64,000 bases of DNA from an uncultured Duncaniella sp. (GTDB lineage Bacteria; Bacteroidota; Bacteroidia; Bacteroidales; Muribaculaceae): assembly GCA_910578515.1 (NCBI GenBank), contig CAJTQR010000001.1:744001-808000 (forward strand). The letters run 5' to 3'. The notes under the pieces are model-generated. The model worked only from the letters and a program-made list of their open reading frames with translations, was not told the DNA's origin and ran no database searches. Position numbers and translations under genes: made by a program. Within the stretch, counting starts at the first letter, position 1; every line of letters starts with the position of its first letter. This document shows positions 7,384-16,560 of the stretch, in pieces.

Positions 7384-10062
7384 ATGAAACTTACCTTTAA
7401 CGTAAATTACCGCACTGAGTGGGGCGAATCGCTGTTTCTCACCGGTTCCATACGTGAACTCGGAGGGAATGAAGTAGCGCTTGCAGTACCAATGAAACTC
7501 GAAGGAGCGGAATCATGGTCAACCACAGTGGATATCCCTGATTCAGTCCGTTCATTCGAATACAGCTACATAGTGCGTCATGACAACGGCTATGTGAAAC
7601 GTGAATGGGGCAAACCTCACAAGTTTGAACATGCCGGAGATGTACACCGCGTCAACATCATGGACAGCTGGCAGGACCAGCCGTGGGATAAGCCTTACTA
7701 TAGCAGCGCATTCATTGACTGTATATGCCATAGAAATGAACGTGCCGCAAAGGTGCTCCCATCATCCGGGATGCTAACCCTTTCAGTCGATGCTCCAATG
7801 ATTAAGCCAGACGAAATGGTGGCAGTGAGTGGTGAAGCAGACTCAATGGGTGCATGGGACCCTGCGAAAGCACCAGTGATGAGCGATGCCGACTATCCTA
7901 CATGGACTGTAAATATCCCCGTAGCGTCATTGACTCCTGGCACCGACTACAAATTTCTTATAGTCAAAAAGAATACCGGCGCAGTAGTGGCATGGGAAGG
8001 TAGAGACAACCGTCACATAGACCTAAACCCCTCTTCACCCGATGAATCAATCATTGATGCGGGTCAACGTCTCGTCAACCCCCTTACACCATGGCGTGGT
8101 GCAGGTGTGGCAATTCCGGTATTCTCACTCCGCAGCGAGGAGGATTTCGGTGTAGGTGATTTCATGGATTTGAAAAAGATGATTGACTGGGCAGTGCAAA
8201 CTCGGCAGAACTTCGTTCAGTTACTACCCATCAACGACACCACAATGACCGGGACCTGGACCGATTCATATCCATATAATGCCAATTCCACTTTTGCCCT
8301 TCATCCCATGTACCTGCGGTTGTCAGCCATGGGGCGACTCCACAATGAGGAGCGCCAGCGCTACTTCGACAATCTCGGACGTGAGCTGAACCAGCAGAGT
8401 CAGGTGGATTACGAGCGTGTCAACAATGGCAAAAACGAGTTTACCCGCGAACTCTTCGCACAGGATGGTGAGCATGTCCTGGCTTCAGACGAATTCAAAA
8501 CGTTCTTTGCGAAAAATGAATCGTGGCTAACCCCCTATGCAGCGTTCTGTGTATTACGTGACCTGCACCACACACCCGAAATGGAGAAATGGGGTGAATA
8601 TGCGGTCTACGATGCCGACAAGGTAAAGGGCTTTATTGCCGAACATCAGCATGATATAAACTACGTATATTATATCCAATATTTCCTTGACAAGCAGATG
8701 CGCGAAGTGCGTGACTATGCACACTCAAAAGGTGTGGCAATCAAAGGCGATATACCTATCGGTATTTCACGCACAAGTGTTGACGCTTGGATTTCACCCC
8801 GTCTGTTCAACCTTGACTGCCAGGCAGGAGCTCCACCGGATGACTTCTCGGTACTTGGTCAGAACTGGGGATTCCCGACATACAATTGGGAAGAGATGTC
8901 GAAAGATGGATTTGCTTGGTGGAAATCCCGTTTCCGCAAGATGGCGGAATATTTTGACGCCTACCGTATTGACCATGTACTTGGATTCTTCCGTATATGG
9001 CAAATACCTATGGATGCAGTCCACGGACTGTTAGGCGTGTTCAACCGTGCACTCCCCTTCACTCCCGATGAGTTGCGCAACGGTTATGACTTCTGGATTG
9101 ATGTGGACCGTCAGACAAAGCCATTCATCATGGACTACATGCTGCATGATTTCTTCGGCGAATACACTGACGAGTGCCGCAATGCCTACCTCATTGACGA
9201 GGGTTACGGCAAATACCATCTCCGCGATGAGTTCAGCACGCAACGCAAGGTTGTAGACTTCTTTGCCACTCAGGAAAAGAATGATAAGAATGACAAAATA
9301 TGCAATGCACTCCTCGGTTTGATTGATGATGTACTCTTCATTGAAGACCCATACGAAAAAGGGAAATATCATCCTCGAATCTCTGCACAGTTCACTTATG
9401 TGTACCGCTCGCTCAACGACTATGAACGTTGGTGTTTCGACCGTCTGTACAATGATTTTTACTATCGCCGCAACAATGATTTCTGGTATGGTCAGGCCAT
9501 GTGGAAACTACCACCGCTTATCGATGCTACAGACATGCTCGTATGCGCTGAAGACCTCGGCATGATTCCGGCATGCGTCCCGGCTGTAATCAACCAGCTT
9601 GAAATCCTCGCACTTGAAATACAGAGAATGCCAAAAGACCCGGCTACACCGTTCGGTAATACCTGGTCATACCCCTACTACTCTGTCTGCACCACTTCAA
9701 CCCACGACATGGATGGTATACGCCGTTGGTGGGAAGCAGACCGCGAGACCACTCAACGTTTCTACAATGAAGTGCTTCATGAACCAGGAGCTGCACCTCA
9801 GTATGCCGAACCTTGGATTTGCGAGCGTATCATCAAACTTCATCTCCAGTCACCCTCAATGCTGTGTATACTACCTCTTCAAGATTGGCTTTCAATTGAC
9901 GGTGTGCTCCGTCGTCAGGACCCACGGGAGGAACTCATCAACATCCCGGCCAATCCTCGCCACTACTGGCGTTACCGTATGCATCTGACACTTGAGAATC
10001 TAAACGAGCAGAAGGATTACAACACTCGTCTGCGTGACGAAATCCTCTCCACAGGAAGATAG
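7384..10062 (+). CDS. malQ: 4-alpha-glucanotransferase with two N-terminal CBM20 domains
   Basis: 892 residues. Two starch-binding CBM20 domains (about 1-105 and 130-235; the second has SMGAWDPAKAPVMS, typical of CBM20) precede a GH77 catalytic domain, the same layout as plant DPE2. Catalytic motifs are visible: the nucleophile Asp in DAYRIDHVLGFFRIW, the acid/base Glu in VCAEDLGMIP, and the stabilising Asp in STHDMDGIRRWW. The enzyme transfers alpha-1,4-glucans between maltodextrins or to glycogen in the cytoplasm, so it belongs to storage glucan or starch use. It has its own promoter and a shared terminator downstream. Confidence 0.96.
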   Translation: MKLTFNVNYRTEWGESLFLTGSIRELGGNEVALAVPMKLEGAESWSTTVDIPDSVRSFEYSYIVRHDNGYVKREWGKPHKFEHAGDVHRVNIMDSWQDQPWDKPYYSSAFIDCICHRNERAAKVLPSSGMLTLSVDAPMIKPDEMVAVSGEADSMGAWDPAKAPVMSDADYPTWTVNIPVASLTPGTDYKFLIVKKNTGAVVAWEGRDNRHIDLNPSSPDESIIDAGQRLVNPLTPWRGAGVAIPVFSLRSEEDFGVGDFMDLKKMIDWAVQTRQNFVQLLPINDTTMTGTWTDSYPYNANSTFALHPMYLRLSAMGRLHNEERQRYFDNLGRELNQQSQVDYERVNNGKNEFTRELFAQDGEHVLASDEFKTFFAKNESWLTPYAAFCVLRDLHHTPEMEKWGEYAVYDADKVKGFIAEHQHDINYVYYIQYFLDKQMREVRDYAHSKGVAIKGDIPIGISRTSVDAWISPRLFNLDCQAGAPPDDFSVLGQNWGFPTYNWEEMSKDGFAWWKSRFRKMAEYFDAYRIDHVLGFFRIWQIPMDAVHGLLGVFNRALPFTPDELRNGYDFWIDVDRQTKPFIMDYMLHDFFGEYTDECRNAYLIDEGYGKYHLRDEFSTQRKVVDFFATQEKNDKNDKICNALLGLIDDVLFIEDPYEKGKYHPRISAQFTYVYRSLNDYERWCFDRLYNDFYYRRNNDFWYGQAMWKLPPLIDATDMLVCAEDLGMIPACVPAVINQLEILALEIQRMPKDPATPFGNTWSYPYYSVCTTSTHDMDGIRRWWEADRETTQRFYNEVLHEPGAAPQYAEPWICERIIKLHLQSPSMLCILPLQDWLSIDGVLRRQDPREELINIPANPRHYWRYRMHLTLENLNEQKDYNTRLRDEILSTGR

Positions 10063-10155
10063 TGACAACCACTTCTCAACCCATTAAAATAATAATGAGG
10101 CTGTTTAACAATTGAACTACATCCTAAAAAGTTGTACGGGTTAAATATTATCCAG

Positions 10156-10200
10156 TTAAAAGGAAAGAGTCCGGTATTGCACCAGACTCTTTCCTTTTAA
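10156..10200. terminator. Bidirectional terminator between malQ and the convergent TIGR02757 gene
   Basis: A near-perfect 16-bp stem (TTAAAAGGAAAGAGTC / GACTCTTTCCTTTTAA) carries A/T tracts at both feet, so it can stop transcription from either side. Confidence 0.88.
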
Positions 10201-10216
10201 CATGTATTTGATTCTT

Positions 10217-10987
10217 TTACAAATTCATCCCTATACCAAACAGAGCAAAGTCATAGATAGTCGGGTCATTGGGATTGAATCGGCGCAAATGCTCGGTGAC
10301 TTCATTCACAGCGCGGCGGTCATTAGCGTTTCGAGTCAGTAGTCCTAACTCACGCGAGATATCACCCACATGAACATCCAACGGAATGTATAGCTGTGAG
10401 GGCGCGATTACGTCCCATACACCCATATCAACAATGCCGTCATTGCGTACAAGCCAACGTAATGCCATATTAACTCGTTTGAGCGCAGTTGTCACCAGAT
10501 TTTGTGGCAGACAACGCGAAGCATATTCCGCAGGATATCCCTCATTTGCCTCAGCCAATACCGAATTCAACCCATCCACGAGCTTCCACGCCGGAGCTAT
10601 ATCAGAACTGATATCCAATCTGCGGGCAAACTCCTGAAGTGAACCGCACTCCGCATATACCTTACGCAAACCACGCAGGTAATACTTGAAATGCTTGGTG
10701 AAAAATGTACGGTGGATATTCATGTCATCAGGCAAATCCTCATAACCCTCATCCATCATATACCTGTAGGGCTGGTTATCCATAAGCGAAAGCATCTTAT
10801 CACAATCCCGACATATCATCTTGCGATTTCCCCATGCTATCGTAGCGCTAAGAAGCGAGGCAATCTCTATGTCGGCAAGTTCGGAAAAACGTCGCGGAAA
10901 CTGCACCGGATCCTCACCAATAAAAGACGGCGAGTTAATCCTCGCCGCCTCATTATCAAGCAAATCCTTTAAGTCTCTTTCTGTCAT
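10217..10987 (-). CDS. TIGR02757 family protein (DUF2400)
   Basis: 256 residues matching the TIGR02757 family: SELADIEIASLLSATIAWGNRKMI near the N-terminus, KRVNMALRWLVRND in the middle, and LYIPLDVHVGDISRELGLL with a C-terminal DYALFG-type motif (here YDFALFGIG). The helical arrangement and the conserved Lys/Asp resemble DNA glycosylase-like HhH folds, but the family has no established function and none is claimed. The start is 15 nt after the stop of the thioredoxin-like gene, so they probably form one transcript. Confidence 0.88.
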   Translation of the reverse strand: MTERDLKDLLDNEAARINSPSFIGEDPVQFPRRFSELADIEIASLLSATIAWGNRKMICRDCDKMLSLMDNQPYRYMMDEGYEDLPDDMNIHRTFFTKHFKYYLRGLRKVYAECGSLQEFARRLDISSDIAPAWKLVDGLNSVLAEANEGYPAEYASRCLPQNLVTTALKRVNMALRWLVRNDGIVDMGVWDVIAPSQLYIPLDVHVGDISRELGLLTRNANDRRAVNEVTEHLRRFNPNDPTIYDFALFGIGMNL

Positions 10988-11002
10988 CAGAAAAAACAGG
11001 GA

Positions 11003-12115
11003 TTAAAATATCACATTATTATCCACAGCTGCTGTGTCGTTCTTCGCATCTGTAACCACTGCTGATGTCTCAGGATGGAAATTAGCCATAGCGGCATCGA
11101 CATCATCAATCAATTCCTGGCTCTGCTTGTCGCGTGACACAATCTTACCATTGGGGTCAATCAAGATAATACAAGGAATACCTGAGATACCATAAAGGTC
11201 AGTAGGAATAGTCTGCGCATTCATAATGCAAGGCCACTCCAAACCATGACTCTTGATTGCCTTGAGTGTATTGGCGGGTTCATCCCATACAGCCACACCT
11301 ACCACTTCGAGACCTTTGTCCTTATACTTATTATAAAGTTCCTTGATAACCTTGGTCTGACGAATACATGGACCGCACCAGCTTGCCCAGAAATCCACGA
11401 GAGTATAATGACCCTTGCCTACATAGTCGCTCAGTTTCTGAACTTTGCCATCGTAAGTGATTTCAAAGTCTTTGTACTGCTTACCTACCGAAGTCTCTTC
11501 CTTAGCAAGAAGAGAGTTACGAAGTGATTCTACTTTCTTTGACTTACCAAGGGCCGGATTCTTTGAAATCTCAGAATCAAGCTGCGCGAGATTCATATCG
11601 TAGGCTTGCTGGAGGAACCAATAAAGACCCACCGGATTAGAAAGGTTTTCCTGATATGCTTTAGCAGGCACGGCATTGTATTCAGCTTCAAGTGCCTTAG
11701 CTTTCGCTGCCTGAACTGAGTCATCAAGATTGAGAGTCTGGTACTCCTTGCCAATCTCAGCCATACGCTGGGTATAGGATACCAACTTATCGTTAAGAGG
11801 AGTTCCTGACGGCTTACCTTCCTGCGAAATAACTATGTCACCACTCTCAAGAATAAAGATAGGACCACGAGCACCGTCCACCATTATACGTCCCATAGTG
11901 GCACCGTCAATAACGCCTGTGAATTTCACCTGAGCATCAGACACAATCACTGAGTCCATCTTCTGACCGCTATCCCAATTGAAAAGATAAGCCATGGTAT
12001 TGTTCTTGTCGGCCGATACGGGGAATGACAATGTGTAATTGGGCTGAGCCTCAACGGCACAAGCGCTCACAGCCAGCAATCCGGCTGAAAGCAGAAAAAA
12101 TGATTTTTTATTCAT
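11003..12115 (-). CDS. TlpA-like thioredoxin-fold protein with DUF4369 domain
   Basis: 370 residues. The N-terminal export signal ends VSACAVEAQ, which could be a weak lipobox (Cys19) or a plain signal peptidase I site. A DUF4369 beta domain follows (about 28-120), then a helical spacer, then an AhpC/TSA-TlpA thioredoxin domain with the redox motif WCGPC in FWASWCGPCIRQTKV (about 245) and the cis-Pro loop GISGIPCIILID. These Bacteroidota proteins reduce or isomerise disulfides in the periplasm. The C-terminal 35 residues are a short acidic tail. It is the first gene of a probable two-gene operon, with a consensus promoter upstream. Confidence 0.92.
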   Translation of the reverse strand: MNKKSFFLLSAGLLAVSACAVEAQPNYTLSFPVSADKNNTMAYLFNWDSGQKMDSVIVSDAQVKFTGVIDGATMGRIMVDGARGPIFILESGDIVISQEGKPSGTPLNDKLVSYTQRMAEIGKEYQTLNLDDSVQAAKAKALEAEYNAVPAKAYQENLSNPVGLYWFLQQAYDMNLAQLDSEISKNPALGKSKKVESLRNSLLAKEETSVGKQYKDFEITYDGKVQKLSDYVGKGHYTLVDFWASWCGPCIRQTKVIKELYNKYKDKGLEVVGVAVWDEPANTLKAIKSHGLEWPCIMNAQTIPTDLYGISGIPCIILIDPNGKIVSRDKQSQELIDDVDAAMANFHPETSAVVTDAKNDTAAVDNNVIF

Positions 12116-12225
12116 GATTTAAAACTGTTGTTTTCATTCATTATTTGACAATTTCTGTTTTTATAAGACTTGTGAGAACCAATTCGGTTTAATATCAAGC
12201 CACACTCAAACAATATATTGCTCTG

Positions 12226-12256
12226 CAAAAATAAGAAAATTGCTCCTAACTACCAA
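12226..12256 (-). promoter_or_regulatory. Promoter of the TlpA-like gene
   Basis: Read on the minus strand, TTG at 12256-12254 and TATTTTTG at 12233-12226 are separated by 20 nt, a textbook Bacteroidota promoter. The leader would be about 105 nt. Confidence 0.75.
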
Positions 12257-12345
12257 TTTAACTGATTTAAACTTTTAAAAATGCGTTAAACTTCCCACCT
12301 CTTTTAAAACACTCTTTATATTTAGACACAAGCTAAGTTATTACT

Positions 12346-12384
12346 AAAAAAATGACCTTCGGAGTCAAAAAACCGAAGGTCATT
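12346..12384 (-). terminator. Rho-independent terminator after groEL
   Basis: The perfect stem AATGACCTTCGG / CCGAAGGTCATT ends, on the minus strand, in a seven-T tract (the A run at 12346-12352). Confidence 0.93.
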
Positions 12385-12410
12385 CTTTACGTTTGTTATA
12401 ACCGGGAGGA

Positions 12411-14051
12411 TTACATCATGCCACCCATGCCGCCCATACCGGGAGCAGGCATTGCAGGTGCAGGATTTTCCTCTTTCTTGTCAGCGATAACACATGAAGT
12501 GGTAAGGAACATACCGGCAATAGAAGCTGCATTTTCAAGAGCAACACGTGTCACCTTGGCTGGGTCAATCACACCGGCAGCAAGAAGATTCTCATACTCG
12601 CCTGTGCGGGCATTGTAACCGAAGTCACCATTGCCTTCCTTAACTTTCTGAACCACTACTGCACCCTCATCGTCACCTGAGTTAGCTACAATCTGACGGA
12701 GAGGTTCCTCAATGGCACGAAGGATAATCTTGACACCAGTGGTCTCATCCTCGTTTGCACCCTTGACATTCTCAAGAAGCTTAACACAACGGATATAAGC
12801 CACACCACCGCCGGGAACAATACCTTCAGCAATGGCAGCGCGGGTTGCAGAGAGAGCATCGTCAACGCGGTCCTTCTTCTCCTTCATCTCAACCTCACTG
12901 GGAGCACCGATGTGAAGCACAGCCACACCACCTGCCAACTTGGCAAGACGCTCCTGAAGCTTCTCGCGGTCATAGTCGCTGGTAGTCTGTTCAATCTGTG
13001 CCTTAATCTGAGCCACGCGGGCAGCTATGGCATCCTTGTTTCCTGCACCGTTAACTATTGTGGTGTTCTCCTTGTTTACGGTAATCTTCTCGGCACGGCC
13101 AAGCTGGTCGATGGTAGCATTGGCAAGCTGCATGCCCTTCTCTTCAGACACGACTGTTCCGCCGGTAAGCACTGCGATATCCTCAAGCATTTCCTTGCGA
13201 CGGTCACCGAAACCAGGCGCCTTGACAGCACATACTTTCAATGAGCCACGGAGACGGTTAACCACGAGGGTTGCGAGTGCTTCCTGGTCAACATCTTCTG
13301 AAACGATGAGCAGACCACGACCGCTCTGAGCTGTAGCTTCGAGTACGGGAAGAATATCCTTTATGTTTGAGATTTTCTTGTCGTAGATAAGAATGTAAGG
13401 ATTTTCCATCACACATTCCATCTTCTCGGTATTTGTAACGAAGTAAGGTGAGATGTAACCTCTGTCAAACTGCATACCTTCTACAATATCAACAGTGGTT
13501 TCAGTACCCTTGGCTTCATCAACAGTGATTACGCCTTCCTTCTTCACTTTCTTCATCGCCTCGGCAATCAACGCACCGATAGCCTCGTCATTGTTAGCCG
13601 AAATGCGGGCTACATCTTCGATTTTCTTGAAATCGTCGCCTACTTCCTCGCTTTGAGCCTTGATGCCTTCCACTACAATTGATACCGCACGGTCAATACC
13701 ACGCTTGATATCCATAGGATTAGCACCGGCAGCGACATTCTTAAGACCTACATTGATGATAGCCTGAGCAAGAACGGTTGCAGTTGTAGTACCATCACCG
13801 GCATCATCACCAGTCTTAGAAGCAACCTCCTTAACGAGCTGTGCGCCCATATTCTGGAAGGGGTCCTCAAGTTCTATCTCACGAGCCACGCTCACACCAT
13901 CCTTTGTAATGTGGGGTGCACCGAATTTCTTTTCGATGATTACATTGCGACCCTTTGGTCCAAGTGTTACCTTGACGGCATCGGCAAGAGCGTCGACACC
14001 TTTCTTCAGCTCTTCGCGAGCCTTTATATCAAATTTAATTTCTTTTGCCAT
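12411..14051 (-). CDS. groL: Chaperonin GroEL (Hsp60)
   Basis: 546 residues, the standard length. The ATP-binding motif DGTTTATVLAQAII, the hinge motif AAVEEGIVPGGG in the form AAIAEGIVPGGGVAY, and the C-terminal disordered Gly/Met tail (ending GMGGMGGMM) are all present. It forms the tetradecameric folding chamber with GroES in the cytoplasm. It lies 75 nt downstream of groES in the classic groESL order and ends at a strong terminator. Confidence 0.99.
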   Translation of the reverse strand: MAKEIKFDIKAREELKKGVDALADAVKVTLGPKGRNVIIEKKFGAPHITKDGVSVAREIELEDPFQNMGAQLVKEVASKTGDDAGDGTTTATVLAQAIINVGLKNVAAGANPMDIKRGIDRAVSIVVEGIKAQSEEVGDDFKKIEDVARISANNDEAIGALIAEAMKKVKKEGVITVDEAKGTETTVDIVEGMQFDRGYISPYFVTNTEKMECVMENPYILIYDKKISNIKDILPVLEATAQSGRGLLIVSEDVDQEALATLVVNRLRGSLKVCAVKAPGFGDRRKEMLEDIAVLTGGTVVSEEKGMQLANATIDQLGRAEKITVNKENTTIVNGAGNKDAIAARVAQIKAQIEQTTSDYDREKLQERLAKLAGGVAVLHIGAPSEVEMKEKKDRVDDALSATRAAIAEGIVPGGGVAYIRCVKLLENVKGANEDETTGVKIILRAIEEPLRQIVANSGDDEGAVVVQKVKEGNGDFGYNARTGEYENLLAAGVIDPAKVTRVALENAASIAGMFLTTSCVIADKKEENPAPAMPAPGMGGMGGMM

Positions 14052-14126
14052 GATTATAATTCCTATTGGGATGGCAAGACAAAACTGCCACCTAAATTAT
14101 ATATTAATATATTGTTATATATTTTT

Positions 14127-14402
14127 TTATTTCTCTAAAATTGCGAGGATGTCACTCTGACGCATTATAAGGTATTTTGTGCCCTCGAGTTCGATTTCCG
14201 AACCGGCATACTTACCAAAAAGCACTTCGTCACCAGCTTTCACCACCATTTCTTCATCCTTTGTGCCATTACCTGTGGCTATAACAGAGCCTCTCAATGG
14301 CTTTTCCTTTGCTGAATCAGGGATGATGATACCTGCTGCGGTAACTTCTTCTGCGGGAGTAGGGCTGATTAAAACTCTATCTGCTAACGGTTTAATATTC
14401 AT
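14127..14402 (-). CDS. groS: Co-chaperonin GroES (Hsp10)
   Basis: 91 residues: KPLADRVLI at the N-terminus, the mobile-loop region PTPAEEVTAAGIIIPDSAKEKP that docks on GroEL, and the roof/core motif GDEVLFGKYAGSEIELEG. It caps the GroEL ring. It is the promoter-proximal gene of groES-groEL. No CIRCE (TTAGCACTC inverted repeat) precedes it. Instead there is a sigma-54-like element and a TGTCAGT inverted repeat, suggesting a different heat-shock control. Confidence 0.99.
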   Translation of the reverse strand: MNIKPLADRVLISPTPAEEVTAAGIIIPDSAKEKPLRGSVIATGNGTKDEEMVVKAGDEVLFGKYAGSEIELEGTKYLIMRQSDILAILEK

Positions 14403-14476
14403 AATTCCAAATATTAGAAATTGAGTTATATGTTTATGATTATAATTCTGTAATTGATTTCACGATTTAAGATACT

Positions 14477-14490
14477 GCATAAATTGTGCC
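14477..14490 (-). promoter_or_regulatory. Sigma-54-type (-24/-12) promoter of groESL
   Basis: On the minus strand the sequence TGGCACAATTTATGCA carries GG at 14490-14489 and GC at 14478-14477, separated by exactly 10 nt as required for RpoN promoters; the -24 half TGGCAC is a perfect consensus. The predicted start lies about 60 nt before the groES ATG. Confidence 0.65.
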
Positions 14491-14502
14491 ATAGGCTAAC
14501 AT

Positions 14503-14520
14503 TGTCAGTCGTAACTGACA
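14503..14520 (-). promoter_or_regulatory. TGTCAGT-N4-ACTGACA inverted repeat upstream of groESL
   Basis: A perfect 7-bp inverted repeat with a 4-nt spacer sits immediately upstream of the -24 element. Its symmetry fits a dimeric regulator, for example an RpoN enhancer-binding protein; the regulator is not identified here. A further half-site TGTCA lies at 14524-14528 (plus strand). Confidence 0.5.
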
Positions 14521-14613
14521 AAATGTCAATATTACAACACATATATTATATAATATGTTTACCTATACTGCCGTTGCTACTGCCAACGATATGAAAATTT
14601 TAACCGTTCCAAC

Positions 14614-15327
14614 TCAACGGAGTCCATCCTCAATGGCTCGTCGCGACTCCTCCATGAGTTTCGCCAACTCATGTCCGTCAGCCTCAGCATGAATTGGCTT
14701 ATGGATAGTGAGATAAATATGTCCCGGCACCGGAAGTTTCTTAAACCTTGGCAAAACATGGAAAGCACCATCAATAGTCAGAGGCACTACCGGCAGATTA
14801 AATTCCACAGCCAGACGGTAAGCGCCCTTCTTAAACTGACGCATCTCCCCCGTCCATGTTCGCGCACCTTCAGGAAAAACCACCAGTGACATTCCACCAC
14901 GAAGTTGCTTCTCGGCCTGAACCATGGTACGACGTGTGGCACTGGGAGTGGAATTATCAACAAATATCTGCTTAGCCCAAATGCAGGCCCATCCAACAAA
15001 TGGAATTTTGCGCAAGCTCTCCTTCATCATCCAACGGAAATTATGTCCGAGATAGCCATAAATTGTGAAAATGTCATACGCACCCTGATGATTTGCCACA
15101 AACACGTATGATGTACCTGCATCAATATTCTCCCGACCTCTCACCGTAACTTTCACAAAGGCGAGCCAACAGAATATTCTCGACCAGATAATTTCAGGAT
15201 AATATCCCCACCATTTTCCAAACCCTAACGCTGACCCTATAACCGTGCATAAAGCAGTAATGATAGTGGCGACCACTATCAGGGGACACATAATCAAAAT
15301 CTGATATATTCGGTAGAGTATCATCAT
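14614..15327 (-). CDS. plsC: 1-acyl-sn-glycerol-3-phosphate acyltransferase (PlsC-like)
   Basis: 237 residues. An N-terminal membrane segment (about 5-35) precedes the acyltransferase motifs: NHQGAYD (motif I, NHxxxxD), a Lys-rich segment with KQIFVDNS (motif II), FPEGART (motif III, FPEGxR) and VPLTIDGA (motif IV). It acylates lysophosphatidate to phosphatidate at the inner membrane. The exact acyl preference, or use of other lyso-lipids, cannot be told from sequence. It is monocistronic with its own promoter. Confidence 0.92.
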   Translation of the reverse strand: MMILYRIYQILIMCPLIVVATIITALCTVIGSALGFGKWWGYYPEIIWSRIFCWLAFVKVTVRGRENIDAGTSYVFVANHQGAYDIFTIYGYLGHNFRWMMKESLRKIPFVGWACIWAKQIFVDNSTPSATRRTMVQAEKQLRGGMSLVVFPEGARTWTGEMRQFKKGAYRLAVEFNLPVVPLTIDGAFHVLPRFKKLPVPGHIYLTIHKPIHAEADGHELAKLMEESRRAIEDGLR

Positions 15328-15393
15328 AGCAGCTGGGAAAAATTAACGGTGGAAACTCAATGTGACAAAAATGAATAATTGTAATTCCGAGCA

Positions 15394-15426
15394 CAAAAAT
15401 AGTGATAATTATCGGGATTTTCCAAA
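15394..15426 (-). promoter_or_regulatory. Promoter of plsC
   Basis: On the minus strand, TTTG (15426-15423) and TATTTTTG (15401-15394) are spaced by 21 nt. Confidence 0.7.
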
Positions 15427-15484
15427 CATGTCTAAACAATCTTTCGTTATCTTTAATTTAGTTAAAGAAATTTTTCTTTAATTC

Positions 15485-15515
15485 TTGTAAACACCGATGA
15501 TTTGCACTACCTTTG
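15485..15515 (+). promoter_or_regulatory. Promoter of the fumarate reductase/succinate dehydrogenase operon
   Basis: TTG at 15485-15487 and TACCTTTG at 15508-15515 are separated by 20 nt. The leader to the first gene is about 130 nt. Confidence 0.75.
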
Positions 15516-15649
15516 CAGTATAATCCATGAGGTACTATTTATAGATTCACTATTCATAGTATATGCCCAACCTCCAGCAATAGCATTTTTTCAAAATAGC
15601 ATTTAACTCAATCAATTAAGTAATACTAATTTCATTTAACAGAACTACT

Positions 15650-16537
15650 ATGTGGTTAACTTGCTCATCTATAGGAAGGAAGTTCGTGATGGCTCTCACG
15701 GGCATTTGCCTTGTCCTATTTGTCACGTTTCACTGCTTGATGAACGGTGTCGCTCTCTTTTGGCCTTCCGGCTATAATGCAGTTTGCGAATTTCTCGGTG
15801 CCAACTGGTATGCCCTCGTTGCTACCATCGGTCTCGCAGCACTCTTCATCATCCACATCTTCTACGCCGTTTGGCTGACTCTTCAGAACCGCAAAGCCCG
15901 CGGTAATGACCGTTACGATGTGGTGTCAAAACCTGCCCAGGTAGAATGGGCTTCTCAGAACATGCTCGTGCTCGGTATTGTGATTCTCGCATTCCTTGTG
16001 GTTCACATGATTCAGTTCTGGGCAAAAATGCAGCTCGCTGAAATCCTTCACTGTGAATATGTACATGAAGGTGTAGCTGTTCCTCCGGCTGCCGGCTCAC
16101 TCTTTATCCAGATTGCTTTCAGCCAGATTTACACTCCTATTGTGTACATCGTCGGTTTCATCGCTCTTTGGTTCCACATGAACCATGGTATGTGGTCTAT
16201 GTTCCAGAGCGCAGGTTGGGATAACGACACATGGCTTCCCCGCCTTAAGAAGATTGGCTGCTGGTGGACCACCATCGTAGTGGCTCTCTTCATCGCTGAA
16301 GCTATTGTATTCACTGTACGTGCTCATTCCAACAGCTTTGAGGACCAGCTCAAGGAATATGTGGTTGAGAAAGCATCAACCCATGCTCTCCAGACAGGCG
16401 CTGTAGTTCCCGGTATGCCCGGATTCGAATGCAATCAGACTGACGATTGCTGCGGCACCCCTGCTTGTCCTGAAGCTCAGGCTCAGGAATGCTGCGGTGG
16501 CGTGAACTGCCCTGAAGCTCAACCCGAAAATCTTTAA
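15650..16537 (+). CDS. sdhC: Succinate dehydrogenase/fumarate reductase cytochrome b subunit
   Basis: 295 residues. Five hydrophobic helices with conserved His residues (including FHCLMNG, IHIFYAVW, HMIQFWAKM and WFHMNHGMWSMFQSAGW) match the di-haem cytochrome b subunit that anchors FrdAB and reduces or oxidises the menaquinone pool. The organism would use it mainly as fumarate reductase in anaerobic respiration. It is the first gene of the C-A-B operon. Oddity: after the last helix there is a Cys-rich tail of about 45 residues with two near-repeats, CCGTPACPEAQAQE and CCGGVNCPEAQPEN, seven Cys in all, which to my knowledge is not part of the standard subunit. Confidence 0.95.
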   Translation: MWLTCSSIGRKFVMALTGICLVLFVTFHCLMNGVALFWPSGYNAVCEFLGANWYALVATIGLAALFIIHIFYAVWLTLQNRKARGNDRYDVVSKPAQVEWASQNMLVLGIVILAFLVVHMIQFWAKMQLAEILHCEYVHEGVAVPPAAGSLFIQIAFSQIYTPIVYIVGFIALWFHMNHGMWSMFQSAGWDNDTWLPRLKKIGCWWTTIVVALFIAEAIVFTVRAHSNSFEDQLKEYVVEKASTHALQTGAVVPGMPGFECNQTDDCCGTPACPEAQAQECCGGVNCPEAQPENL

Positions 16538-16560
16538 CCCCCGGGGTGTATTAACCATTA

